Positions 1 to 8,687 of a DNA stretch of 64,000 nucleotides are shown in pieces. The translations under genes and the position numbers were made by a program. The stretch lies in NCBI GenBank assembly GCA_964035575.1, contig OZ037860.1, positions 1,326,689 to 1,390,688 on the forward strand, in the 5' to 3' direction. Within the stretch, counting starts at the first letter, position 1, and each line of letters begins with the position of its first letter. Origin of the DNA: Rhynchopus sp. YZ270_cl-10 (taxonomy: Eukaryota > Euglenozoa > Diplonemea > Diplonemida > Diplonemidae). Below the pieces are notes generated by a model. That model worked only from the letters and a program-made list of their open reading frames with translations, made no database searches and was not told the origin of the DNA.

Positions 1-1547
1 CTACTTCTGCGGCGTTCCTGACGTACCAGCCGAACCTGCCTGCGTTCGCCTTAGCGTTCCTCACATCGAATGACCTTGCCATCAAATACCCGCGTAAAAT
101 GATTGTGGGCTTTGGCACGAAAGCCTTAGCCCTGATCGGAACAGGCGAAGTGGCAGTGTACCTCGCGACCAAATTCCCCCAGTGGTTCGAGCCGCTGTAC
201 GCGAAGTACCCCTGGTTCGAGGAGGCGCTGAAGGAGCGCACACCCGAGCACCGTACTCTCTTCTTGTACATCCCCGCCATGCTTGCAGTGTACAATGCCT
301 TCTCTCACCTCATCGAGCTGTGGCGGAGCCACGCCGAACCCGACGTGCCGATCCTGCCCTTCGACCAGGCCCCCTTCATGACCACGCAGGTCCACCTGGA
401 GGGTCAGGTGCCCGACCCGACAAGCCCGAACTTCCCTGAGCAGGTGTACAACTACCGCTGGATGCCGCAGGGTATGAACATCAGGTACGCAATCGATCGC
501 TCTGTCTCGTACTACGGCCTGACGCTGAGCTCGTACCTGTACAACGGGGTCACGATCGGTTTGGAGTACGCGGCGAACGTGCTGTTACGCATCTTCCTTG
601 CGTACTCACACGCTGACCCTAAGTGGAAGTACAAGACCAGCCGTTCGGACATGTACCTCGCCATGGTGAACACGTCGATGATCTGCTGGATGGACTTCAA
701 GACCGGTCACCTGCGTTTAGAGAACCTGCGTCTGCCCTACAAGGACACCTCCGTCATCAACGTGAAGTACATCACCATTGACCTGGACCACGAGAAGAAG
801 GAGTTCGTCGGAATGAAGCTTCTGATGGAGGACGGTCAGGGTGAGCACAACGTGGCTGACGCAAACAGCCCCGACATTGAGCAGGCTGTTGTGATTTCGA
901 ACACTGTGGTCTCCCTGTACGCACACGTCCACGTGCACTGGTGGGCCAACGGCACTGCACAGCTGATCAAGCCCACGAGGAAGTCCGATGCATGGTCCCT
1001 TGCAAAGGAGAGCAACGACTTAACCCAGTGGCTCAACAATGCTGCCGTGTACGGCTTTTACGGAGGTATCGGACTTGGCAGTCCGGCTGTGATGGCCGAC
1101 ATTCTGTCGCACGCGGCAGAAGGGGGACTCCCCTACCACCACTGCCCTGGCATTGCAGGCCAGACCCCGAAGTGTGACGACAAGTTCATGCACATGGCCG
1201 CACAGAACTCTGTTATGCACAATATGGTGAGCGATGCCCGTACCGTGATTGCCCAGCTCCGCCCCAACTGGACGACGGACGTGACGAACTCGTTCCTTGC
1301 AAGCACCATCATGCACTCTGCCGACCACTACTACGGTGACTTCTACACGTCCTATGCGTTCAAGTCTAAGATCATGCTGCACGACATCAGCTTCCTGCGT
1401 CTTGCCTTCTTCCATCCGAACACATACACACGCAGTATGAAGTGCAAGGAGAACCCCCAGGACGACCTGTGCATGGCGATGTACGAGGTGGCCAGGAAGC
1501 ACGACGAGCGCTTCGCTGAGAAGCTCTTCATCGGATGCGCCAACTAG
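1..1547 (+). CDS. Unrecognised membrane-anchored family protein, copy 1 (5' end outside window)
   Basis: The reading frame is open from the window edge (codons from base 3) to the stop at 1545-1547, so the first in-frame ATG at 99 is internal. The N-terminal ~35 residues visible upstream of it match copies 2 and 3. About 515 residues are seen. Hydrophobic stretches near the N-terminus suggest membrane insertion. The conserved core includes the block NTSMICWMDFKTG, the His cluster HVHVHWWANGT (with an N-glycosylation sequon), HSADHYYGD and a C-terminal CKENPQDDL block. I do not recognise the family; clustered His and Asp residues could bind metal, but that is a guess. Compared with copies 2 and 3, the first third differs strongly while the 3' flank (1548-2092) is about 98% the same. 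No intron is seen. Confidence that it is a real gene is high; function is unknown. Confidence 0.85.
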   Translation, partial: TSAAFLTYQPNLPAFALAFLTSNDLAIKYPRKMIVGFGTKALALIGTGEVAVYLATKFPQWFEPLYAKYPWFEEALKERTPEHRTLFLYIPAMLAVYNAFSHLIELWRSHAEPDVPILPFDQAPFMTTQVHLEGQVPDPTSPNFPEQVYNYRWMPQGMNIRYAIDRSVSYYGLTLSSYLYNGVTIGLEYAANVLLRIFLAYSHADPKWKYKTSRSDMYLAMVNTSMICWMDFKTGHLRLENLRLPYKDTSVINVKYITIDLDHEKKEFVGMKLLMEDGQGEHNVADANSPDIEQAVVISNTVVSLYAHVHVHWWANGTAQLIKPTRKSDAWSLAKESNDLTQWLNNAAVYGFYGGIGLGSPAVMADILSHAAEGGLPYHHCPGIAGQTPKCDDKFMHMAAQNSVMHNMVSDARTVIAQLRPNWTTDVTNSFLASTIMHSADHYYGDFYTSYAFKSKIMLHDISFLRLAFFHPNTYTRSMKCKENPQDDLCMAMYEVARKHDERFAEKLFIGCAN

Positions 1548-2092
1548 AAGCACAATATCGTTTTTACAGCAAGACATGTGTCCACATTACACATTTATCT
1601 TCATGTTTTCTTTTATTGCGATTCTTTTTGTTTTCCACGTTTCCCCTTCTCCCTTTCCCCATACCACCTTTTCATTGCCCTCAACAAACGTCTTTTCTTG
1701 ACAACCAGAGATGTGCAACTGCACCTTGAACACAGCGACAAGGCTTCATTGATGGGCCTGAGTTTGTATTATTGGACAGTTGTAATCTCAAGGCTGAAGG
1801 TGTTTTTGTTCTAGATGTCACATTCTATTCAGAGCAGCAACACAGCAGAAGTTGAAGCAGAAGAAGATACACCCACCCTTTCCCCCCAATAGTTTTCCCC
1901 CTCCCCGTTTCCAACGTATGACTATTTTTCTGTCTGTATCCCTTTTTGGTCAAGGTTTGCTTTGTTAACCCAAACCTGTTGCTCGTCAGTGTGTAACCCA
2001 ACTTTTCGTTTGCGGAGGTTGGGTTCAACACTTTTATGACCTTTTTTTTTTGTTGACGAACATGACGTATCCTTCAAGATTCGTTGTGTTTT
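1548..2092 (+). repeat. Shared 3' flank of family copies 1-3 (first copy)
   Basis: About 545 bp directly after the stop codon is repeated at 10293-10835 and 13787-14321. Only about ten scattered differences are visible against copy 2's flank. It holds T/C-rich sequence, a CCAACCCTTCG...GGAGGTTGGGTT inverted repeat near its end, and no plausible gene. It marks the right part of the duplicated unit and probably contains the 3' UTR. Confidence 0.8.
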
Positions 2093-3166
2093 CTTATGGT
2101 GTGGCACGTTACCCTACTTTTAAAGTACATACACACTACATGAGAACTACACAAAAATGACTTTTTTTTGGGGGTGTTTAACATAGATGGTAGTCGGGCC
2201 GACTCGGGCCGACTTTTTTTTATTTTTTTTTTTTTTTCAAAAGTCGGGCCGACTCGGGCCGAGTCGAAAAAAAAAAATTTTTTTTTTTAAAGAAAGATGG
2301 GACCATTTTTGTTGATCCCTCACCATATACTATCAATTTATTGATTGCATATGATGAAAATACTTTTTTAAAAAGTCGGCCCGAGTCAGCCCGTCGGCCC
2401 CCCCACAGTAAAATCTTTTCCAAAAAAAAAAAAAAAACCAAAAAAAAAACTAAAACAAAAAAAGTAGTGGAGTTCATCCTCGGGTGTCTACACTAATACA
2501 ACCAAGTCAGAGGTTTTTTTACGGGGGGGTGGGGGGGGGTTTCACCCCCCCCCCCCACGATTTTTTTTTGCGGCTTTTGGGGGGGTGAAAATAAAATTTT
2601 TTTTTGGAAAATAAAAAAAAAATCTTGATGGTGTTCTCTTACTCTCCCCCCGATACCTTTCTCGCGCCCCAAGAACCATCTAAGGGAGTGAGAGGGTGGG
2701 CGTGTTTTCCTAGAATTTGACGGACGGAGCTCGTAGAACCCAACGAGGAATGAGAAAAAAGGATAGGGCGAAATCATAAAAGTAGCGTACCGTGCGCCTG
2801 CGGCGCAAGCTTACTGTAAATTGTATGACATGGTACTGGGTACTTAACTCAAAAAAGTGGACGGCATCTAAAAATTTCCGCCTGCGGCGCGGCAGCCCTG
2901 ACCCAGTTTCCCCCTTTTCTTGTACAGTCGGCAGGATCACTTGGCCCTTACACTGATGTTGACCAAAAGCCAAGAACTTGTCCATTTCGTCAAATTGACC
3001 CCACCACAGCGCGGACGGATTCCAAAAATCCCCCACGAACCAGCTTCTCCAGGGGCTTCGCGCGCGAAGCGCGCGAAAAATTTTGCAACCCGAAAAACAC
3101 CTCACCCCCCCTAAGGTCAAAAAAACCGGTCCCAAAAAAAACCTCTGAACCAAGTTTTCAAAAAAC
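2093..3166. other. Repeat-rich spacer with GTCGGGCCGACT palindromes
   Basis: No gene is seen. The stretch holds repeats of the palindromic unit GTCGGGCCGACT at 2192-2265 and related GTCGGCCCGA units at 2374-2400, embedded in A and T runs. A copy of a dispersed repeat lies at 2289-2370 (also at 41825-41893). A short repeat at 2466-2515 recurs at 28258-28305. The module CCGTGCGCCTGCGGCGC is at 2790-2806. The module with CATTTCG...GACCCCACCACAG is at 2978-3035 and is also found inside several inverted-repeat elements. Confidence 0.6.
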
Positions 3167-3667
3167 ACGGGTCGGGAAAGATCTTTTTTTTTTTTTTTTT
3201 TTTCGAGAAAAAAAATCCTCTTCTCCCGAAAAAAAAAAAAAAAAAAGATTTTTGGGAGAAAAAAAAAAAGAGAAAAGATTTGAAAATCCTGGGAAAATCC
3301 TGAAAAAATCCTGAAAAATCCTGGAAAAATCCATGAAATTTCATGAAAAATCTCGAGATCTTGAGAAATCTTTGAAAAAAAAAAAAAAGATTTTCAAAAT
3401 CTTTTTTTTTTTTTTTCCCAAAAAGATTTTTCAAAATCCCAAAAATCTTTTTTATCTTTTTTTTGAGAAAAAAAAGATTTTCAAGATCTTTTTCATCTTT
3501 TTTTCTCTTTTTTTCCTTTTTTTTTCAGGATTTTTCAAAGATCTCAAAGATCTCGAGAGATCCTGAAAAAAAAAGACAAAAATCCTGAAAATCTTGATTT
3601 TTTTTTTTTTTCTCCCGAGATTCTCGAAAAAAGACAAAAAAAGACAAAAGATCTTTCCCGACCCGTG
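3167..3667. mobile_element. Foldback DNA element, copy 1
   Basis: This 501-bp unit is bounded by perfect inverted ends CACGGGTCGGGAAAGATC and GATCTTTCCCGACCCGTG. The interior is almost wholly A/T homopolymer runs broken by palindromic words (AGATCTCGAGATCT-type, CATGAAATTTCATG). It codes for nothing; the long Phe/Lys open frames over it are composition artefacts. Both flanks are A runs, so any target duplication is hidden. Copies at 3765-4773, 4012-4514 and 39232-39718 show it is a mobile family. Confidence 0.8.
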
Positions 3668-3764
3668 AAAAAAAAAAAAAAAAAAGCCAAAAAATATTCG
3701 ACTCGGCCCGACTTTTTTTTTGAGTCGGGCCGACTTTTTTCGACTCGGGCCGACTCTGAAAAAA

Positions 3765-4773
3765 CACGGGTCGGGAAAGATCTTTTTTTTTTTTTTTTTT
3801 TTCGAGAAAAAAAATCCTCTTCTCCCGAAAAAAAAAAAAAAAAAAGATTTTTGGGAGAAAAAAAAAAAGAGAAAAGATTTGAAAATCCTGAAAAAATCCT
3901 GAAAAATCCTGGAAAAATCCATGAAATTTCATGAAAAATCTCGAGATCTTGAGAAATCTTTGAAAAAAAAAAAAAAGATTTTCAAAATCTTTTTTTTTTT
4001 TTCCCCAAAAACACGGGTCGGGAAAGATCTTTTGTCTTTTTTTGTCTTTTTTCGAGAATCTCGGGAGAAAAAAAAAAAAAATCAAGATTTTCAGGATTTT
4101 TGTCTTTTTTTTTCAGGATCTCTCGAGATCTTTGAGATCTTTGAAAAATCCTGAAAAAAAAAGGAAAAAAAGAGAAAAAAAGATGAAAAAGATCTTGAAA
4201 ATCTTTTTTTTCTCAAAAAAAAGATAAAAAAGATTTTTGGGATTTTGAAAAATCTTTTTGGGAAAAAAAAAAAAAAAGATTTTGAAAATCTTTTTTTTTT
4301 TTTTTAAAGATTTCTCAAGATCTCGAGATTTTTCATGAAATTTCATGGATTTTTCCAGGATTTTTCAGGATTTTTTCAGGATTTTCCCAGGATTTTCAAA
4401 TCTTTTCTCTTTTTTTTTTTCTCCCAAAAATCTTTTTTTTTTTTTTTTTTTCGGGAGAAGAGGATTTTTTTTCTCGAAAAAAAAAAAAAAAAAAAAGATC
4501 TTTCCCGACCCGTGCAAAAAGATTTTTCAAAATCCCAAAAATCTTTTTTATCTTTTTTTTGAGAAAAAAAAGATTTTCAAGATCTTTTTCATCTTTTTTT
4601 CTCTTTTTTTCCTTTTTTTTCCTTTTTTTTTCAGGATTTTTCAAAGATCTCAAAGATCTCGAGAGATCCTGAAAAAAAAAGACAAAAATCCTGAAAATCT
4701 TGATTTTTTTTTTTTTTCTCCCGAGATTCTCGAAAAAAGACAAAAAAAGACAAAAGATCTTTCCTGACCCGTG
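3765..4773. mobile_element. Foldback DNA element, copy 2, split by copy 3
   Basis: The left part (3765-4011) and right part (4515-4773) are in the same orientation as copy 1 and join into one full unit if 4012-4520 is removed. The outer ends are CACGGGTCGGG and CCTGACCCGTG, with A-run flanks on both sides. It is preceded by GTCGGGCCGACT palindromes at 3697-3756. Confidence 0.8.
4012..4514. mobile_element. Foldback DNA element, copy 3, nested with 6-bp target duplication
   Basis: This 503-bp unit lies in opposite orientation inside copy 2. CAAAAA stands immediately before it (4006-4011) and again immediately after (4515-4520). The unbroken copy 1 has a single CAAAAA at the matching place (3419-3425 region), so this is a direct record of transposition with a 6-bp target-site duplication. 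Confidence 0.85.
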
Positions 4774-5112
4774 AAAAAAAATTTTTTGAAAAAAAATAAC
4801 TATTTATTGGTATGATGGTGTGGCTGAAACCAGCAAATTTCACTGCTAAAGAACTGCTAACAAACTGCTAAATAATACCCTTTTTTTAGGGGTGGTGTAT
4901 AAAAACATTTTTTTACCTTGGTTTTTCCACTCCCCCTGTTGGCGCGCCTCCACTCTTGCATACCCATGTGTGACCCCACCGTTGAACGCAATCGACTCGC
5001 TGAGTCAAAAGAACGCACAGAACGGGGCTGGAAAAAATCACAAAAACGCGTACCGTGCGCCTGCGTGCGCCTGCGTGCGCCTGCGGCGCCCACAAAGTGA
5101 GTTTCCCCCTGA

Positions 5113-5272
5113 GTATGCTGTGTATGCTGTGTATACTGTGTATACTGTGTATACTGTGTATACTGTGTATACTGTGTATACTGTGTATACTGTGTATACT
5201 GTGTATACTGTGTATACTGTGTATACTGTGTATACTGTGTATACTGTGTATACTGTGTATACTGTGTATACT
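5113..5272. repeat. 9-bp minisatellite, unit TGTGTATAC
   Basis: About 17-18 tandem copies, nearly perfect apart from the first two units (GTATGC). It lies inside the element at 4816-6008. The Tyr-Thr-Val open frames across it are repeat artefacts. Confidence 0.95.
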
Positions 5273-5407
5273 GCGGAAATTGACCAAAAACGAGAACTTG
5301 TCCATTTTGGCGAATTGACCCCACCACTGTCCGGACGGATTCCGGAAATGCAAATGCCGGCGTTAAAAAGCTCACCAACGAAAAAAAAAATTTTTTTTCC
5401 AACACCC

Positions 5408-5899
5408 CATAGGTTTCGAACGCGCGTTCGCGTTTTTAGGGCGTTTTCGAGTGCGCGTTTGAAAAACGAAAAAAAAAACGCGCGTTCGGAAAAAACGAAA
5501 AAACGCGCGTTTGAAAAAAACGAAAAAAAAACGCGCGTTTGAAAAACGAAAAAAAACGCGCGTTCGAAAAAAACGAGAAAAAAAACGCGCGTTTGAAAAA
5601 CGAAAAAAAAAAGCGCGCGTTCGAAAAAGTGGAAGCCTCATGTTTACGTGGGGAGGTTTTTCGAACGCGCGTCGAAAAAGTGGTTTTTTCGAACGCGCGT
5701 CCAGTTTTTCAAACGCGCGTTCGAAAAAGTGGTTTAAAAAAAAAAAAAAACGCCCTTTTTTTTTTACGCGCGTCCGGCTTTTCGAACGCGCGTTTTTTTT
5801 TTTTTTTTTTTTGCGCGTTTTTTTTTTTTTTTCATGTGCGCGTTTTCCGATTTTGGATTTGCGCGTTTTCGATTTTCGAACGCGCGTTCGAAACCTATG
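5408..5899. repeat. Nested inverted-repeat array of GAACGCGCGTTCG palindromes
   Basis: It begins CATAGGTTTCGAACGCGC and ends GCGCGTTCGAAACCTATG, a near-perfect terminal inverted repeat. The interior is about 20 spaced copies of the self-complementary word ACGCGCGT joined by A or T runs. It looks like a separate foldback unit sitting within the larger element. Confidence 0.7.
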
Positions 5900-6014
5900 A
5901 CACCCGTGGGGAAAAAATTTTTTATACACCACCCCCCCAAAAATGCATGCTAACAAAGTGCTAACAAACTGCTAAATAATACCCTTTTTTTTGGGTTCAG
6001 CCACACCATATGAA

Positions 6015-6182
6015 ATAAGGAATACTTTTTTTCACGCTACAGGTCGTGCGAGTTACCTGCTGCAGAAATGGTTCCCGAGCGAAGCGAGGGGACCATGTAA
6101 TAGTATTTACCGAGCGAAGCGAGGTGAATTATGTGCAGCAGGTAACGAGCGCACCTGTAGCGTGAAAAAACGGATTCCTTAT
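6015..6182. repeat. Palindromic foldback unit, copy 1
   Basis: ATAAGGAATAC, CACGCTACAGGT and TTACCTGCTGCA on the left are matched by their complements on the right, ending ATTCCTTAT. The centre carries repeats of CGAGCGAAGCGAGG. A second copy at 6684-6887 has one extra internal repeat. Confidence 0.8.
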
Positions 6183-6200
6183 GACAAACAATACGTAATT

Positions 6201-6663
6201 TTATTCCGGTTTACAAAGTAGGGGTAGTCCCCAAGCACAGGCCAAAAAACAGTGAGATGGGAGATCAGGAAAAATAAATACCACCCACACCACACGTATC
6301 ATCTGTTACAGGAGCTAATCAAAAGAAAAAAAAGAACAACAACAAATGCCGAGGACAACGCTTAAGGCGAAGATGCAGGAGGCATACGAGAGCGGACTAA
6401 GCAACTACAAGAGCTTCGCCTCTTACAAGCTCGAGTGAGCTCCAAATTTTTGTCCAGATCCCCACCCTCCCCACCTGAAATCCACCCACCACACAGGAAT
6501 CCTCATACAGGTGCGCCGTGAAATAAGGTGACTTTTTTTCACGCCCCGTGCAATTTCCACATAAATTGCCGTGAAATAAGGTGACTTTTAACACACAAAG
6601 TTCTTCTTATTTCACTGCATTTTGGCCTGTGCTTGGGGACTACTACTTTGTAAACCGGAATAA
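6201..6663. mobile_element. Short terminal-inverted-repeat element, copy 1
   Basis: The ends TTATTCCGGTTTACAAAG...GGCCAAAA and their complement (about 45 bp each) enclose 463 bp. It contains ATG at 6346 with a 30-codon frame starting MPRTTLKAKMQEAYESGLS that stops early; the second copy runs on to 42 codons. GTGAAATAAGGTGACTTT words near the right end recur. It may be a remnant of a DNA transposon, but the short peptide is not enough to name a superfamily. Confidence 0.75.
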
Positions 6664-6683
6664 TAACTATTTATTGGTATGAA

Positions 6684-6887
6684 ATAAGGAATACTTTTTT
6701 TCACGCTACAGGTCGTGCGAGTTACCTGCTGCAGAAATGGTTCCCGAGCGAAGCGAGGGGACCATGTAATAGTATTTACCGAGCGAAGCGAGGTAAATAC
6801 GGAAAAATAATTTACCGAGCGAAGCGAGGTGAATTATGTGCAGCAGGTAACGAGCGCACCTGTAGCGTGAAAAAACGGATTCCTTAT
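6684..6887. repeat. Palindromic foldback unit, copy 2
   Basis: Same as 6015-6182 with an additional CGAGCGAAGCGAGG segment. It is preceded by the uninterrupted sequence that serves as empty site for the 4816-6008 insertion. Confidence 0.8.
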
Positions 6888-6905
6888 GACAAACAATACG
6901 TAATT

Positions 6906-7363
6906 TTATTCCGGTTTACAAAGTAGGGGTAGTCCCCAAGCACAGGCCAAAAAACAGTGAGATGGGAGATCAGGAAAAATAAATACCACCACACCACACG
7001 TATCACCTGTTACAGGAGCTAATCAAAAGAAAAAAAAGAACAACAACAAATGCCGAGGACAACGCTTAAGGCGAAGATGCAGGAGGCATACGAGAGCGGA
7101 CTAAGCAACTACAAGAGCTTCGCCTCTTACAAGCTCGAGTGGGAGAAGATGCTCTCTCACAACAGAATTACCACCTGAAATCCACCCACCACACAGGAAT
7201 CCTCATACAGGTGCGCCGTGAAATAAGGTGACTTTTTTTCACGCCCCATGCAATTTACACATAAATTGCCGTGAAATAAGGTGACTTTTAACACACAAAG
7301 TTCTTCTTATTTCACTGCATTTTGGCCTGTGCTTGGGGACTACTACTTTGTAAATCGGAATAA
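6906..7363. mobile_element. Short terminal-inverted-repeat element, copy 2
   Basis: This is a 458-bp tandem partner of 6201-6663, with the same ~45-bp terminal inverted repeats. The small open frame (7050-7178, 42 aa, starting MPRTTLKAKMQEAYESGLS and continuing WEKMLSHNR) is the longer version. Palindrome plus element form a unit of about 0.7 kb present twice in tandem. Confidence 0.75.
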
Positions 7364-8687
7364 AACTACAAAATAAAAACAATCTAGACAAAGCCGCCCC
7401 CATCCCCGTCCAGGCAAATTAAAAAAGTAAAAGAATGCCCTTCCTCAGTCCGGAAGTATCACCTCAACCGGTTACCTGCCGTAAAAGAGAGAGAGGTTAC
7501 AGAACTATTCATACAAGTAAAAAAAGCATGAATAAAAAAGTAGCGTACCGTGCGCCTGCGGCGCAAGCTTGCATTCCACCCTTCCCATGACATAGTTTGG
7601 CTGCAAAAAAAAGTGCATTTTTAAGCGCAATTTTTTGAAATGTTGCGTACCGTGGCTTCGCCAGAACGCAGTTTTCTCGAAGCCTTAACATTGCAAGTCG
7701 GAAAATGGGATACTCTCGCACGGGTTTTGGAGGCTGAGACGGTCAGGCCAGGACTTAGGTTCTGCTACACCTTTGGGTTACGATGTACTGCCTGTAAGGA
7801 CGTCCATGTAAATCCTTAGAGAAAGGGTGAGGCCCAACTGTCGGTACAGACATGCGACGCCAAGAGAGAGATGTTGTGACACCCCCTTGCTCTCTTGTCT
7901 CGACAATCGTTCACTAAGAGTTGGGTGCAGCGAACGGGAGTATTCGTAAGCTAACTACTCTTCAACGGAAGGTGGGCCGCCGGCTGACGAGGGGTTGTGT
8001 CCCGCCCCCGTTCACACTGCGGTACGGGTGAGTCATGGCTTCCTTTTACACCTTCTGTTGTTGGCTGCAGGGCACTTGTGCTTTCATCCGGGGCTGGCAT
8101 CGTGCGTGGGTCAGTCGGAGGTGCCTGCATCAATAACTTCATTTTTTTTTGGGTTTATTTTGTTTTGTTTTTTCTGTTGCAACGTATTCTGTACCCGGCT
8201 ACCGTAACTAGCATCACACTGTGGCACTGACTCAGTCAGAGTAGGTTCGTCAGTGTGCCAGTTGCGTGTGTAAATAATCAATGCCTCAAAGCGTTGATGG
8301 GACTCATTTTAGCATTTTTTCTTTTTTTTAAGACGACCAAGAATCCATCCTGTCTGTGACTCAACAACACAATTTTATTTTTTAGGCAACTAATACCGTG
8401 TTGAGATTATCAGCAAAATATCAGTAGGCTTGGTTCAGCTCTTATTCTTTTCTTTTCTTTTTTGTATATGCAATCCACAAACGATCGAAATGTAAAGAAG
8501 TGTGTATGCGTAGCCTGCCCCTAAACTGGCACTTTCACATACACACACATTTTTTCAACACAATAAAACAAATCTAAAACAATTGCAGGTCAAAACCTTT
8601 GAGTCCTTATGGCACCTCCTCCCCAAGAAACCCCAAACATTGTCACAGAATTTATCTATTTTCGTTCCAACTTTCACAAATCAAACA
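7364..8687. other. Spacer upstream of family copy 2
   Basis: No gene is supported. It holds a copy of the GTACCGTGCGCCTGCGGC module (7545-7565) and a CGCCGGCTGACGAGG...CCCCCGTTCAC block (7978-8035) that recurs at 63130-63190. This is followed by a CTTTCATCCGGGGCTGGCAT block (8083-) that recurs near 43770. The final ~220 bp (from ~8470) match the upstream region of copy 3 and presumably include its promoter and 5' UTR. Confidence 0.55.

Larger units (their letters stand above)
4816..6008. mobile_element. Composite inverted-repeat DNA element with TATGA target duplication
   Basis: This 1,193-bp insertion begins TGGTGTGGCTGAA and ends TTCAGCCACACCA. TATGA flanks it at 4811-4815 and 6009-6013. 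The matching uninterrupted sequence is present at 6667-6700 (TTATTGGTATGAAATAAGG), so filled and empty sites can both be read. Inside are direct copies of a TGCTAACAAACTGCTAAATA word near both ends (4857-4888, 5960-5993), inverted GGGGTGGTGTATAAAAA words, the module ACCCCACCGTTGAACGCAA (4974-), a CCGTGCGCCTGCG module, a 9-bp minisatellite (5113-5272), the CCACCACTG...GGACGGATTCCGG module (5295-5365) and a CG-rich palindromic array (5408-5899). No transposase is present. Confidence 0.85.

Noticed and set aside
3117-4843. Many Phe/Lys-rich open frames on both strands
   Set aside because: They are translations of A and T runs within foldback elements; the same peptides appear on opposite strands because the DNA is an inverted repeat.
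4857-5542. Open frames with Tyr-Thr-Val or Ile-Leu-Cys repeats
   Set aside because: They are the 9-bp minisatellite read in different frames.
8583-8687. N-terminal extension of family copy 2
   Set aside because: There is no ATG in the extension; the shared start of copies 2 and 3 at CAAACAATGG is better supported.
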